In this document: in pieces, positions 11,251 through 22,744 of the stretch
Numbering within the stretch: position 1 is the stretch's first letter
Layout of the letters: every line of letters begins with the position of its first letter
Origin: Lamellibrachia satsuma
Taxonomy: Eukaryota > Annelida > Polychaeta > Sabellida > Siboglinidae
DNA: 64,000 nt
Direction of reading: 5' to 3'
NCBI GenBank assembly: GCA_033239005.1
Contig: BSQZ01000011.1
Coordinates: 9,991,001 to 10,055,000, forward strand
Notes under the pieces: model-generated
What the model saw: only the letters and a program-made list of their open reading frames with translations
Told to the model about the DNA's origin: nothing
The model's database searches: none
Translations under genes and position numbers: made by a program

Positions 11251-12399
11251 AAGAATGGGTGTATTCCAGGTTCCAGTATCCCTTGAAGAATATAAAATTT
11301 TGAACCATGACCATTGTGCGCTGGCAACAGACAATAAATTACATTAATTAACTGTTGACCTTGACTTATCATAGGAATCATGTTAGTCATTTAGGGTAGG
11401 TGGGAACCCCATTATTTAGCGTTCGAAATGTTAATGCCTAACGTAATACTGAGAATTGAAATGTTCATTGCTAACCTTGCCTACTTTATTTTATGTCATA
11501 GCACCCACGATGTTGACCAGCATGACACATGAACGCTATCGGCCGTTTCATTCCTGCGTCATTAAACGGTATAGCTTGACGAGGTGGACTAGACAAAGGT
11601 TTGCCACATGGGCGGCACTCCTTTATCTAGATAAATAGAGAAAATTACATGCAACCCGTTGAGGTGAATATATATTTTTATTAGTGTTTTGCTTTTTTGA
11701 GAGACACTGGATATTCCGGAGAACAGAAAGAATTGAGATATAAGGGCACAAATGGTGATTGGCGTCATTGATGTTTTGTAGGATGGAAACCCTGTTGATG
11801 ATCATCGGGCACAGTTGCGTCCGCCGGATCTCTGATCGGTTGTTCCGAGAAGGGTTGGACGTGGCAGGACAGTGCGACCGCATCGAGGAGAAGGGAGTCG
11901 GGGAATGCGGGAGTCGGGAGTCTACCGGCATTTGCCCTACGTCATAAGGATCGCGCCGTCCACGACGTCCGGACCACTGACTTGAGCGATGTCAGAGTGC
12001 ATCCGGTACACATCGCTGGTGACATTATGTACGTGGCCTAGACCCTCACTAGTGTCAAAGGTGATCGTGTCTGAAGTGACGCGTACAGCGGACAGTAGGC
12101 GGCCCGACTTCAGATTCACCCTGCTTATTCAATCTGCGAAGGTTAGCGGCCAACAGGAACCCGGTCCATAATGTGTTCATCGGGTCATCGAGGGTACACA
12201 ATTGAGAATTGAGAAAGTAACTTGCGGGCAGATAGTAGTACACGCACGAGTGAATAAAAATTATGAAAATAATCAAAATAACGACGAGAGATGTGGAGCG
12301 GTGATGTTGCTCGCAGAATCGCCACTGCTCAGCTACACTAGGTCGACTTGTTGTTATTCATATGATGCAGGAGTAAGGCAACCCCCCCCAAAAAAAAGA

Positions 12400-13070
12400 G
12401 TTGGTATCCCATAAACATTTATATTGTGTATCAAAAACTACCTATCCTATCTTAATCCCGTTAAGCGGCAGACGGCGACTGAAACTACAAACGAACGTCG
12501 TCCATGCCCACGATGCCACGCAGGAAGAGCGAAATAGACGCAACCGAAATGAATCACACCAAATAGCTCAGCGAAATACAACGCGACTTCGCTGGCATTT
12601 CCAAGTATCAGAAAGAAATTGCCTCTCTACTGTCCGCGGTACGACGGCCTCGAGACGAAACACTAATCCTACGCTAGAGCCACATCCAACAACACGACCA
12701 TCGAAACCGACGCAGACGCATCATTCCACGAAACAGCTACGCTAGAAGACAAAGTGGTAAACTTTCTATTGACAAAACACATCAACATCGACTGAAACGA
12801 CATATCGGCATACCACGCGTTCGGCAGCAATAGAAATACATAAACCACCAACCGCACATTTCCTCGTACCATCATCCGTTTCACCAACAGGAAGATCAAC
12901 TTCCTGAAAATGGGGAAACAATTTTGTGGCACAAACGTTTTCCTGAATGTATACTTAACTGCTAAGCAGGCAGAACTCGCCAAGTCAGCCAGGTTGCTGC
13001 GCGAACAAGGTAAGGTTCAGTCCACCTGGACAAGGAACTTACGAGGTATTCGTGACTTTAACAACTGAAA
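12400..13070 (+). pseudogene. LINE ORF1-like RNA-binding protein remnant
   Basis: Plus-strand fragments across frames and stops resemble the C-terminal part of L1/Tx1-type ORF1 proteins found in many invertebrates. Visible pieces are RTIIRFTNRKINFLKMGK, then KQFCGTNVFLNVYLTAKQ, AELAKSARLLREQGKVQS and TWTRNLRG. Such proteins bind the element RNA. Several stops (for example after INID near 12795) show that it is dead. It is followed by L2-type reverse transcriptase remains, though the two may belong to different elements. Confidence 0.5.
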
Positions 13071-13139
13071 TGAACCTAGTGCCGTTGGCTTCCATTTGGA
13101 ACTTTCCTACGACTATGCCTATGTCTAGGACTTTGTTGA

Positions 13140-13860
13140 TGTTGTGTCCTCTCTGTCGCACGTTCTAAGTTTATCTTATTTGCTGATGGAAAAAACTTGT
13201 TTTGTCGTGATTGTGATTTAGATTAACTGATCCGGAAGACATGTTGAGTTAGATAAGCTTCATGTACGGTTTGCCGTAAACAAGTTATCACTTAATGTTA
13301 CAAAGTCAAATTACACGATGTTTGGAAATCACAGATTGAATCTCTATAAAGATAAACGAGCGAGAAATTAATAGCGTTGAAGTAGTAAAATGTTTAGGTA
13401 TTCGGACTGACAACAAGTTAACATGGACAAATCACATTTGCTTAGTGAAATCGAAACTATCAATGTGCTGGGCAATCATGTGCATATATAGCTTCTTGAT
13501 TGACAGAGGTGGCATTTCTATATCTTATATTATATACTAAGCTGAAGTATGGAGCCACACATATACAACACATGTTGAAAGCTTAGTCTTGTTAAAGAAA
13601 ATAGTAATAAGGTTACTTTGTGGTGCTAAGGGGTTGGGCCATACATCTAGGTTGGGCCATACGTCTAGGTTGGGCCATACGTCTAGGTTGGGCCATACGT
13701 CTAGGTTGCTTTATAATATCCTCATTCTTAAAGTACCAGATATAGTGGAATTAAGTACTGCTATAATTACGTTTAAGACATATCATAATTTATTGCCAAA
13801 GAATGTGCAACAGCTTTTCAGCAGTTATGAGTCAGATTATGCAATTATTGAATTCTCTTG
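13140..13860 (+). pseudogene. L2-like LINE reverse transcriptase remnant with 18-bp repeats
   Basis: Plus-strand pieces match the palm and thumb part of L2-type reverse transcriptases. There is a degraded FADG in place of the catalytic FADD, then LNVTKSNYTMFGN, and finally KVPDIVELSTAIITFKTYHN and LLPKNVQQLFSSYES. The frame is broken several times before 13589. At 13634-13705 an 18-bp unit (residues GHTSRL) is repeated four times in frame, an insertion not expected in this protein family. Confidence 0.7.
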
Positions 13861-13864
13861 ATAT

Positions 13865-14560
13865 CTCATTTATTTGTTGTCAGAATGTTCATCCTTTCGA
13901 AAACAAATATACCGCAAAATATTGAATGGATATGCATCTAAAGTGTAAGTATTTATGGTGAAAAAATGCTGGAATTAGGATTATATTACTTTTAATTTCT
14001 TCTTTTTTACGTTCAACCTGCCATGAATTGACATGAAAGTTATGCCTGGTGTACTCTAGGCTTTGTCACAAGCGAAACATTTTTTACTGCTTAATAGAGT
14101 ATCATGTAGTCAATTTATTTGTAACAGGGAAAATAATTATAAGTATTATATATCTTCTTCTTGCCCTTTTTCGACAACTGTACAGTTCCAAATTGTAAAA
14201 ATCGCAACTTTTATTATGTTTGTTGTTGTTGTTGTTGTTGTCGTCGTCTAGAAACATCAAAGCTGCGCAAAGCAGCACTACAGGACCTCGACGACTTCAC
14301 AGGTGTGCATTCCACCTTAATAAGTACTACTTAGAAAACACATCTACCTAAACAATTCTACTGCGTATGGAAAACAACTAACCTATTTCAGTAGGGCTAG
14401 AAACAACCAAAGCTATATGCATCAGCACTACTCGACCTCAGCAATCCAACCAGTTAACAACCCCCTTGAATCCGTAAGCCAATTATTAAGTGTAACGTCC
14501 AAATGCCTAGCAAGACCCTCTAGATGTGGTATCTCACCACTACATTTACTACTGTTACTG
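13865..14560. other. No gene recognised
   Basis: AT-rich. It includes a short (TTG)n run near 14219-14240 and two weakly similar stretches at about 14250-14320 and 14400-14460. Confidence 0.5.
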
Positions 14561-14564
14561 TAGG

Positions 14565-14890
14565 GGTCAGACCACAGTTGAACTTACTGTTAATGTTTCA
14601 CGAATGTACGGCGTATTAAATTGTGATATGTTAAATTAAGCAATTCATATGATGTGATATAAGTGCAATTGAGCAGGCATATTCAAAGGTTTGTTTGTAG
14701 AAGATGTTGGCTGTGAAATAGTGCATTTCATAAATTTTTAGGCGGAGGGATTTATGGGAATTTTTCTTCTACGGGTCACGTGGGCGCTTGAATACATGGT
14801 TATTTTCATAAACATTGACGGGCATCGCACGTTGAGGCGTTTAAAAAGAGCTGGAGGTTTGTGATTTTGACAAGACTTGGTCACAGTTGC
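14565..14890. repeat. Duplicated non-coding block (second copy at 53.80-54.11 kb)
   Basis: Alternates well-conserved and diverged stretches with 53.80-54.11 kb. Both copies keep a CACGTGGGCG motif, a GACGGGCATCGCACG motif and a TATA-like GCGTTTAAAAA. That would suit a promoter-type block, but no transcript start can be shown. Confidence 0.6.
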
Positions 14891-14929
14891 TGTAAAAAAA
14901 ATTCAGGATTGTTAAATGTAAAGTTTCCT

Positions 14930-15240
14930 TATACAGTACAGGTTTGAGTCTTGACACTTGACTGATGTTAATGTTACGCAAATTTGATGACAGTTTAATT
15001 TATTCAGGAATATCTCGAATTACTTCAGATTCCGAAAATGTCTTCAAATATCATACGTAGATTAATGGTGATTTGTGCATTTTTGATGCTTATTTCTTCT
15101 AATCAGACATCAACATATTTACATAACTCGGGGCAAACTGTTTATTCCGTTTATGTTTCTTAGTAACCGAGCTTTTATATTTTAGTTGTTTTAATTTAGA
15201 ATTAATAACCTTGTTAACGCGAGACCGATTCCAGATTCAT
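14930..15240 (-). mobile_element. Penelope-like element flank, fragment
   Basis: Matches 49.99-50.21 kb and 51.24-51.30 kb, which bracket a Penelope-like reverse transcriptase, and also 63.17-63.27 kb and 63.93-64.0 kb. The coding part is missing here. Confidence 0.5.
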
Positions 15241-15471
15241 TTCGCTGTACAGTTCTATTTTGATTGAGAAGATTTAGTCCCATACAAAATATCTAAATTG
15301 GATAGTTTTGGAATATCTCTTAATTGAAGCTTGTGTATCCTCTTCTTCATTATTCTGTGGTGTTGGTATAATCAAAAGTTTACGATTTCTGCCTGTGTTT
15401 CTTCTAAAACTAGATGATGTAAATTAATAATCGTGGGGTTACGTAGATCGTTGGTCTTATTTTGAGCAAGT

Positions 15472-15724
<253 letters not shown>

Positions 15725-15838
15725 GCTCATTTATACATATTTTATTCGCTTTCGCAATAGAGCCTATAATGTAATACAACAGTCAAACATTCAAATACGA
15801 ACGCACTGTCGCACGCTCGTTTAATACATTGCACTCAC

Positions 15839-15895
15839 CAAAGACGACATGGTCTAAACTACCACACCACGCCAACCTTCAGATAAAGAATCCAG
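15839..15895 (-). CDS. Start-codon mini-exon B of peptide gene (unit U1)
   Basis: A 57-bp exon, minus strand. It starts after a GGATTTTTGCAG acceptor, carries 45 bases of 5' UTR, then ATG and three more codons (M-S-S-L, 15839-15850), and ends exactly at a GTGAGT donor in phase 0. Matching exons with the same boundaries lie at 27582-27638 and 51848-51903. Exon C of every family member starts in phase 0 with a hydrophobic stretch, so exon B supplies the start of the signal peptide. The next exon C downstream on this strand is copy 2 (10617-10856). Confidence 0.6.
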
Positions 15896-17061
15896 CTGCA
15901 AAAATCCAGATATGTATTGAGTTGATGACAGCATAAACTTTGTTTCCTTTTCATGTTTTTTTTGTGATTCTTGGCAATTACTGATAACACCCAGAGCCAC
16001 TGCACTTGATAAAATTCACACGTCTTTCATTCGATTAGCCCATCCAGTTAGAATATAAATTACAATCACTACATTCGCTAAAGGAAACGTTTTTCTCGCT
16101 AGTTTTCTCATGAGAGGATATTAGCCCTTCGACAGCTAATATCCAAACCGAAATAATGTAGAAAAACCAGAGAATGAAAAATCTTAATACAAATAAATAT
16201 TGTCACAGCGAACGACAACTCAACGGAATAAACTGTGCAAAGCTGGCAACCTGAGTCATTAAACACATAACATACATCTAGCAAGGGCGGCAGCTCATGG
16301 ATGACACATTGTTGGAATTCCGATAAGTCAATGGTTTCTTCGTTCATATGTGGCCTTCAGTGACTATTTTGTATAGCGATTAAGTTACTTCTTGCTAAGC
16401 CGTCATGCGGTAACCGCTCGCCAAGACGAGATTAGGCCATTGATGAGTAGAATTATCAGAGTCGGTATAAACGATGCTCTAGTAGTATTGTTGAAATGGT
16501 AAATTAAAAAAACACAACTTGTTTCGCATGCAAAACCCGCTCGGATGCCTCAAACCGTAATATAAAATGCAAATTAACTGGAATGCTAGGCAACGTAAAT
16601 GTTCAGAACGAACAATTATTGGGTCCGAATCCGATCCAACTTTTCATCATTGCATACCACAATACGCATAATGCGAGCGACCGTTTTTGGCCGGTTGTGT
16701 CGTGCGCACTCTTTTCCTACATATAGACCAGTGGCATAAACTTGGAAACTACATTTTACAAGACCCACAAAGTAGTACTGTTGAACAACATGTCGTTCCG
16801 GTAAATGTACTCCGACTATCCTATATCCTACGTGACGTTCGTGTAATCCTTGGCTACTTCGGCATTACAAGTGGAGATTCGGGAAAATGCAGTAGCGTGT
16901 GGGCAGATGTAGTTGCATGGAAAACGACGTGCACTTCCACAACGAACGTCAAACTGTGCTGCTCGATGAGTGTATGCGTGCAGATTAAAGGTAAAACATA
17001 ACGTGAATGTTTAATTGAGTATTACAACATTAATTTACAATGATAATACCATCGAACTTAC

Positions 17062-17132
17062 CTCGTAGGCAACAGCTGACTTCGTCACTTACGACCGGTT
17101 GGTTGTGCAGCTTTACATCAAGTGCGACTTCT
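17062..17132 (-). other. Exon A (71 bp), probable 5' UTR exon, unit U1
   Basis: Bounded by an acceptor (GTAG, then AGAAGTCGC) and a GTAAGT donor. The same boundaries occur at 28841-28911, 32245-32315, 37442-37508 and 52829-52899. It lies about 1.2 kb upstream of exon B. Being first-exon-like but preceded by an acceptor, it would be an internal non-coding exon. Confidence 0.5.
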
Positions 17133-17150
17133 CTACGACTACGAAAAAAC

Positions 17151-17214
17151 GCACACACACACGCACACGCACACGCACACGCACACACACACACACACAC
17201 ACGCACACACACAC
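17151..17214 (+). repeat. (CA)n microsatellite
   Basis: CA/CGCACA run just upstream (minus strand) of exon A. Confidence 0.95.
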
Positions 17215-17519
17215 ATATCCATTGGGTCATATGTACGCTCTGACTCAAAAATTAACCCAGAAAACCGTCATAGCCATTCAGGGTTCCGTTACTAATCGAT
17301 TTCGGCTGTGAATTATATAGGTTTTAGCAAATGTTCATTTCATATTCTTCGTCTACGTTTCATTGGCCCATGTGCACGCATCTACATTTCCCACAATTGA
17401 ATAACAGTTGCCATTTTCAAGAACATTTGACCAATCTTTCTAGATAATTTTTAGAGTTTTTTTTCCATTTCTTTAACCGTTGTGAAAATATTTGTATCAA
17501 CTGCGAATCTTCCAAATCA

Positions 17520-17819
<300 letters not shown>

Positions 17820-18485
17820 TACACGCCTGCAAAATGTCAGCTACATACATGTGAAACTGACGGAGATATGAGAGAACGTAGACATACAGACAGAATCACA
17901 AACTACTTTACAACATAGATGCTTTACTAGGAAATCCACAATTTGGTCTCTAATTAACACTAGCAGCAACAATTTGCGTACAACTTATCTTAAGCTGGTC
18001 TGTATTTGTCTTCTCCTTCAATCCCTTTTTAGATAACTTCTGTCTCTGTATGGTGCTCCAGGGCTTACATAACATCTGCCTTTGAATGGTGATTCACTCG
18101 GGCGCCGAGGTCTGTGTACCAAATCAAGCAATAATAACTATACCGGGGAGATCCAGTTGCTTGCCTGGTACTGCAGACGTCAGATCAACTGGTCAAACTG
18201 TTTCCAAGAAAGGACAGCTTCGCGAAGACTGGAGGGAAGGAATCCTTGCACCTGCTAGCCGCTGAAGCCAAGGTTGTATGAGGTCAGGCCACAACAACAA
18301 GACAGTGTTGGTGGAGCAAGTACATGCACATAGCCTCATGTGCCTCCTGTGCGGAGGTGAACTCTGGCCTGGTGCCCGTTTTGCTGGTAAACATTTTGCT
18401 TGCAGGATGTGTGGATTAGCCCAAACCACCTCATTGAAGCAGCCAAGCATGTCAAGTTGGTTGTCAACGACACGATTGCTTCCAG
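17820..18485. other. No gene recognised; leads into gypsy fragment
   Basis: GC content rises from about 18050. The last few hundred bases may be gypsy pol sequence upstream of the reverse transcriptase, but no motif is clear. Confidence 0.4.
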
Positions 18486-18941
18486 TTGACGTCAGGGGAG
18501 ATAACTATTGGCCCACGAGAGAAGGGAGAACGGGACGTTGCAGTGTCGCGATGTGACGAGCTGAGACCAAGTAACCGTTCTAACTTCTTAGAGTTTCTGA
18601 CCCGGAATCAGGATCTCTTCAGACCCGAGGGCAACGATGGCGAGTGTAAGACGGTAGAACACGAGATCTACGACGAGGGTGTACCTGTCACGCTACCAAC
18701 TCGAAGGATACCCCATAAACGTATGGCCAAAAGTCAATGCACATCTCGACAAGCTGATCGCCAAGAAGTTCGGAAGACTTGTAGTGCATACGCAGCTGTA
18801 TTAGTTGTCGCCACGAAGAAGGATGGATCCTTGCGCTTGCGACCGACATCCATTTCCCTTTGCTCCGTCTCTCTGGCTGCGAAGTGTTGTCGCGTGCGTG
18901 GTGGAGGTTACTCTCACTCTCAGAAGACTCGTCCGGTGTAG
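18486..18941 (+). pseudogene. Ty3/gypsy pol fragment, N-terminal reverse transcriptase
   Basis: Plus-strand residues include VEHEIYDEGVPVTLPTRRIP and VVATKKDGSLRL, the hallmark start of a Ty3/gypsy reverse transcriptase domain (HxI...PxRxxP, then VxKKDGSxR). The frame changes around 18750-18800, and the rest of the catalytic domain, including the YxDD motif, is absent. The sequence after about 18870 is shared with 38.88 kb, where it follows an integrase fragment instead. The two loci therefore look like different deletion products of one element. Confidence 0.75.
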
Positions 18942-19753
18942 ACTCTGCTCGCCGATGTTGACCCCTCCAAACCTTCCGGGAGATTCAGATCAGACGTGCG
19001 ACGCAGCCTCTTTTCCCTGGGTAACTCTCCATCATTGTACGCCTGCTACCGCTAACTGCCAATTACCGCTGTTCAATGCACTCCACTCCTGGTACCATTA
19101 CGTAACGACGGGTTTGTTGACATTCATACGACGGGACGGTGATTTTTAATGATACACATAAAGATAAAACATAAAGACTACGGTTACAATCATTAACAAC
19201 ACCATTCCTATGTGTGAACTAAGATACTGCATAATATATATTAATGATTCAACAATTTAGTTAATCTCGTAAAAAACAACACGTTGCCTATTTAATACAT
19301 TCAACAAACATCAGCAGTGTAAATTACGTTATTACTAATACGCACCAGTCTATGTAAACCGATGTTCCTAGGTTGACCGTCCGCGATCCATCAGACGCGC
19401 GTCCATCACAATAATCCCTAGCCCAGTCCCATGGTTCGTGGGAACGCCCATCTATCACCCCAGCAGAATGCTACATTAGACTGCCCTACATTATTATTAT
19501 TATTAATGATATAATATTAATACATATTATTATATTATTATTATTATTACTTGTTATCATGCTTAACGATTCTGGATTGTTGCACCTCTGAGTTCGGGTC
19601 CCTGGTGATGTAGGTGCCATGGAAGTGTATTTATTGTTGTCGTTGATGTTGTTGACAACGAAGGGTGAAACAGCTGTAAGGAGGTAATTCCAATTTAGTA
19701 CGGGGGCCTTGACGGTATGCACAAATATATACGATATATACGAAGAGCGGTCC
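18942..19753. repeat. Segment shared with 38.95-39.84 kb
   Basis: Similar over its whole length to 38.95-39.84 kb, including a run of ATT trinucleotides near 19490-19550. No coding region is supported. Confidence 0.75.
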
Positions 19754-19843
19754 CTAACCTTCCCAACAGTCGTGAACAGCAAAGGAAGGTGGCTCCGTCG
19801 TAGTCAACACGTCATACAGAGATGACAAGATGAAAAGTATCAT
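19754..19843 (-). pseudogene. Cysteine-rich peptide, exon C of divergent subfamily 2 (copy 2a), truncated
   Basis: Follows a clean TTTTCTTTAG acceptor, then ATG and a hydrophobic signal-like start (ILFILSSL). It keeps the LTTTEPP stretch that matches LTTKEPP of the main family, then stops after DCWEG (TAG at 19754-19756). Only one cysteine remains. Sister copies at 39840-39950 and 54965-55033 keep the first C-x3-C (RCFHDC). Probably a decayed relative. A short functional peptide is possible but unsupported. Confidence 0.55.
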
Positions 19844-19969
19844 CTAAAGAAAACACATGTAGCAAATATATAGCACAAATATATAGCACAAATACATAAT
19901 ACTGATTGATACTTACTTACTACTGACACTTGCACGAACCGGTTAGATGAAATACGTGCGCATATGAAT

Positions 19970-20053
19970 GCACGATGTATTTACACTGCTAGAGAGTGCA
20001 CGATGTATTTACACTACTAGAGAGTGCACGATGTATTTACACTACTAGAGAGT
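19970..20053 (+). repeat. 28-bp tandem repeat, three units
   Basis: Units start at 19970, 19998 and 20026. The paralogous site at 42.27-42.33 kb has two. Confidence 0.9.
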
Positions 20054-20330
20054 GCACGCAGCGTTTATTGCCAATTAAATATAATGTTATCATCAGCGGT
20101 GTTCAATCCCCACTCAAATCAACTTTAAGTGTAAATCTCGTGTATCCAGACGATCCTGCTTTTGATAGACAACTATGTATGCAAACGCTAGCATTAAACA
20201 AAATAAATGCGAATATTCAGACCTCAATTAAGCGAATTGATATTGCGAAATTTGTTTTTTAGGCGAGCGCCTTCACGCATTATTTTCGTAAAATATTTTC
20301 GATTTTTGCTCATTAATTGTCTGTTGTGCA
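20054..20330. repeat. Segment shared with 42.33-42.64 and 55.30-55.56 kb
   Basis: Three-way duplicated block. In the other two copies it runs on into a conserved frame at 42.66-42.74 kb and 55.56-55.65 kb that is missing here. Confidence 0.7.
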
Positions 20331-20389
20331 CTACTGCCAGACTCCGAGATCTTCGGCGATTCCGACTTCATGGCGTCTACTGTCACAGA

Positions 20390-20570
20390 GGAACCTATGC
20401 ATGTCGCCGGACCATCTGAAGCAACTCAAGTTGCCGGACCATATGCAGCCACTCAAGTCGGCGGAAAATCTGCTGTCAATCAAGTCGCATGTCCATCTGC
20501 TGCCAATCAAGTCGCCGGACCATCTGCTGCCACTCATCTCGCCAGACCATCTGCTGCTGTGGATGCAAAC
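20390..20570 (+). repeat. 27-bp minisatellite, about six units, open reading frame
   Basis: The unit encodes nine residues of the type VAGPSAATQ. The frame (20370-20753) stays open through all units despite substitutions. The same unit occurs at 29160-29245. Confidence 0.8.
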
Positions 20571-20589
20571 GGCAGCCATCACGGTCTTG

Positions 20590-20830
20590 GTGCTGAGTTA
20601 TACATCTCACTCACTCAATCCTCTTCGTGCCAGGTGGCAACAAGAGAGCGCCACTGCTGTCGGTCTGCAGCCTGTTCGGTGATGGTGCCCCATGTCAGGC
20701 CGCATTCTTTCATCTCTTTCTCCACTGTCCATCTCCATGTTTCCTTCGGGTGACCACGTCTCCTTCTATCACCCGTTGTCCATCGTAAGGCTGTCTCTGG
20801 CAGTGTGACTGGTGACAATCGGCACACGTG
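20590..20830 (-). pseudogene. LINE reverse transcriptase protein, C-terminal fragment
   Basis: Minus-strand residues ETALRWTTGDRRRRGHPKET and LTWGTITEQAADRQQWRSLV are the conserved C-terminal end of a widespread invertebrate non-LTR element, ending WHEED. Only this end is present in the frame. Confidence 0.8.
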
Positions 20831-20884
20831 TCCAAGCTATCTCCACCTGACTGGAAGAGAATATCAACAGCTACGGACACATGG

Positions 20885-20975
20885 TTACACGTAGATGAAC
20901 ACTGATGGACTCTCGATAAGTCAATGGCTTTCTTGTCCACTTGTCATCTGGGCCTTGTTAAATCTTGTTAAATCT
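20885..20975 (+). mobile_element. CR1-like LINE, tail only
   Basis: Matches the last about 90 bases of the CR1 copies, including the TGGACTCTCGATAAG start and the AAATCTTGTT-like end repeats. Confidence 0.8.
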
Positions 20976-20979
20976 TCGC

Positions 20980-21830
20980 CTCTTGGTCTGTGTGGCCAGG
21001 GATGTTGCGTAGCTTGTAGCTTGGCTGACAGTTTCCGGAAATCGGAGCTCTATAGAAGTACATTGAGAACGTTACTGTCGTACAGTCTCAGTTTTGTTTC
21101 CAATCACAGTTTCTTGGATTTCCAGATGGACTTCATCATAGCGAAATCTGGCTTGCTTTTTTCTTATTCTAGCCTCGGTATCTTTTGTGGTTTTACTTCC
21201 CATGTATATAAAGTCCTGAACCTCTTCCGAAACATCACTGTTGATTGAGATAATGGGGTTGTCTGTCTTGTTGTAGTTCCTCATCAGTTTGTTTTTGCTG
21301 TGTTGAGCTATTGCCCGATCTGTTGTGCTGGTGCTTTGAGTTAGTCCTTTTCTTGCATGTCCTTTTGTCTGCGAGACAGCAGTCCGATATCATCTGCATA
21401 ATCCAAGTCTTCCAGGTTTGGGACAAGTGTCCATCTGGAGCCTTTTTTTCCACCTTTAGTAATTTCTGTCAGTCAGCCAGTCAATGGCGAGTATGAACAG
21501 AAAAGGTGAGAGAATGCATTCCTGCTTTACTCCGGATTTGATGTTGAAGCTGTCTGTCAGGTGACTGTTACAGGCGACTTGGCCCTGGGTTATGTAGAGT
21601 ATATTGATCACATTTACCACCAAATGCGATTGATGCACGACTTGCCCTTTCTGAAAACGGCTTGTTCCTGATGGGGGATTGTGTCCGTAGCTGTTGATAT
21701 TCTCTTCAGGATTATGCGTCAGAAAATATTGCAAGTCAGTGATAACAAGGTTGTGCCCCGCCCTTTGTCCTAGTTCCCCAATTCGCCTTTCTTTGGCAGC
21801 TTGATAATTGTGCATGTATACCAATCATCT
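20980..21830 (-). pseudogene. RTE-like LINE reverse transcriptase, fragmented
   Basis: Read on the minus strand. Block B (SGVKQECILSPFLFILAIDW, near 21465-21530), a frameshifted YADD region near 21400, and the later conserved VQDFIYMGSKTTKDTEARI stretch are visible. Palm-domain pieces LTDSFNIKS are also present. At least three frame breaks. A better-kept version of the earlier part lies at 40277-40639. Confidence 0.75.
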
Positions 21831-21863
21831 GGCTGATTTAAGCATTTCTTGACAAACATTGCA

Positions 21864-21866
21864 TGC

Positions 21867-21901
<35 letters not shown>

Positions 21902-21970
21902 TATGTATGTATGTATGTATGTATGTATGTATGTATGTAGGCATGGATGTATGCATGTATGTATGTATGT

Positions 21971-22039
<69 letters not shown>

Positions 22040-22066
22040 TGTGTGTGTATGTCTGTATGCATATAT
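21864..22066. repeat. (TA)n, (GTAT)n and (GT)n compound microsatellite
   Basis: TA at 21868-21898, GTAT at 21900-21970, GT to about 22048. It interrupts LINE remains. The paralog is at 40.79-40.98 kb. Confidence 0.97.
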
Positions 22067-22099
22067 CCATGCATGCATGTTTGTAACTCTTTGTTTGTA

Positions 22100-22740
22100 T
22101 ATGTGCTCGGCTCAGATCATTTTTACCCAAAGTGCTGCCCCGATCATAAAGCATACAAGTAGAAGTTTTCAATTTAAGTTGCATGAATATTTTATTTGAA
22201 ATATATCTTATATAAATAAATTCAATAGACAGCAAGAATGCTTTGGTTATCTAGATCATTGACCTCGACCATGCATTTCGCTCGGCGTCGTTCTTTCGTA
22301 CGTCTTAACCGGACAAGATCGATGGTGTTCGTACAGATTTGTAAATGTTTTGTCGGGAATAGCTCAAACACAAACTCGAGAACTTATATGAATAGAAAGA
22401 CAGCAGTATGTTATATTCAATGATTCAATTGTTGGGTTGACGTTGTTGGTATTTGAACTCCTTATATCGAGAAAGTTGGACACGTCGATGACGTAACGTG
22501 AATTTTTAGCCTTTGCTGAAATGAACAGCACTCCATCAATTCCGTACAAAAACTTAAGGATTCTTGAAAGTTAGCTTTTTACAAGTATATGTATAGAAAA
22601 AAAAGTTGTCACACAAAAATCAGGCGGCCATGTTAGGCCAGTTTTCCGACTTTAATTGCTGTTGCACAACCCCCAAATACTTGTAACCAGAAGACACTGC
22701 TTATGCTGGCCCATATAGCGATTCGAGAAGTGTCGCTAGT
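22100..22740. repeat. Segment shared with 41.02-41.80 kb
   Basis: Non-coding, clearly alignable with 41.02-41.80 kb. This copy holds a single unit of the 63-bp sequence that is repeated four times in the other. Confidence 0.8.
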
Positions 22741-22744
22741 CCTT

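Larger units (their letters stand above)
9609..12339. repeat. Right arm of large inverted duplication
   Basis: Reverse complement of 4802-7496. It carries peptide copy 2 on the minus strand and a (AGGT)n tract. Confidence 0.9.

Noticed and set aside
16108..16347. 79-residue minus-strand frame with several cysteines
   Set aside because: Only partly preserved in unit U5 and broken in U3; it lies between exons A and B and is better explained as intron.
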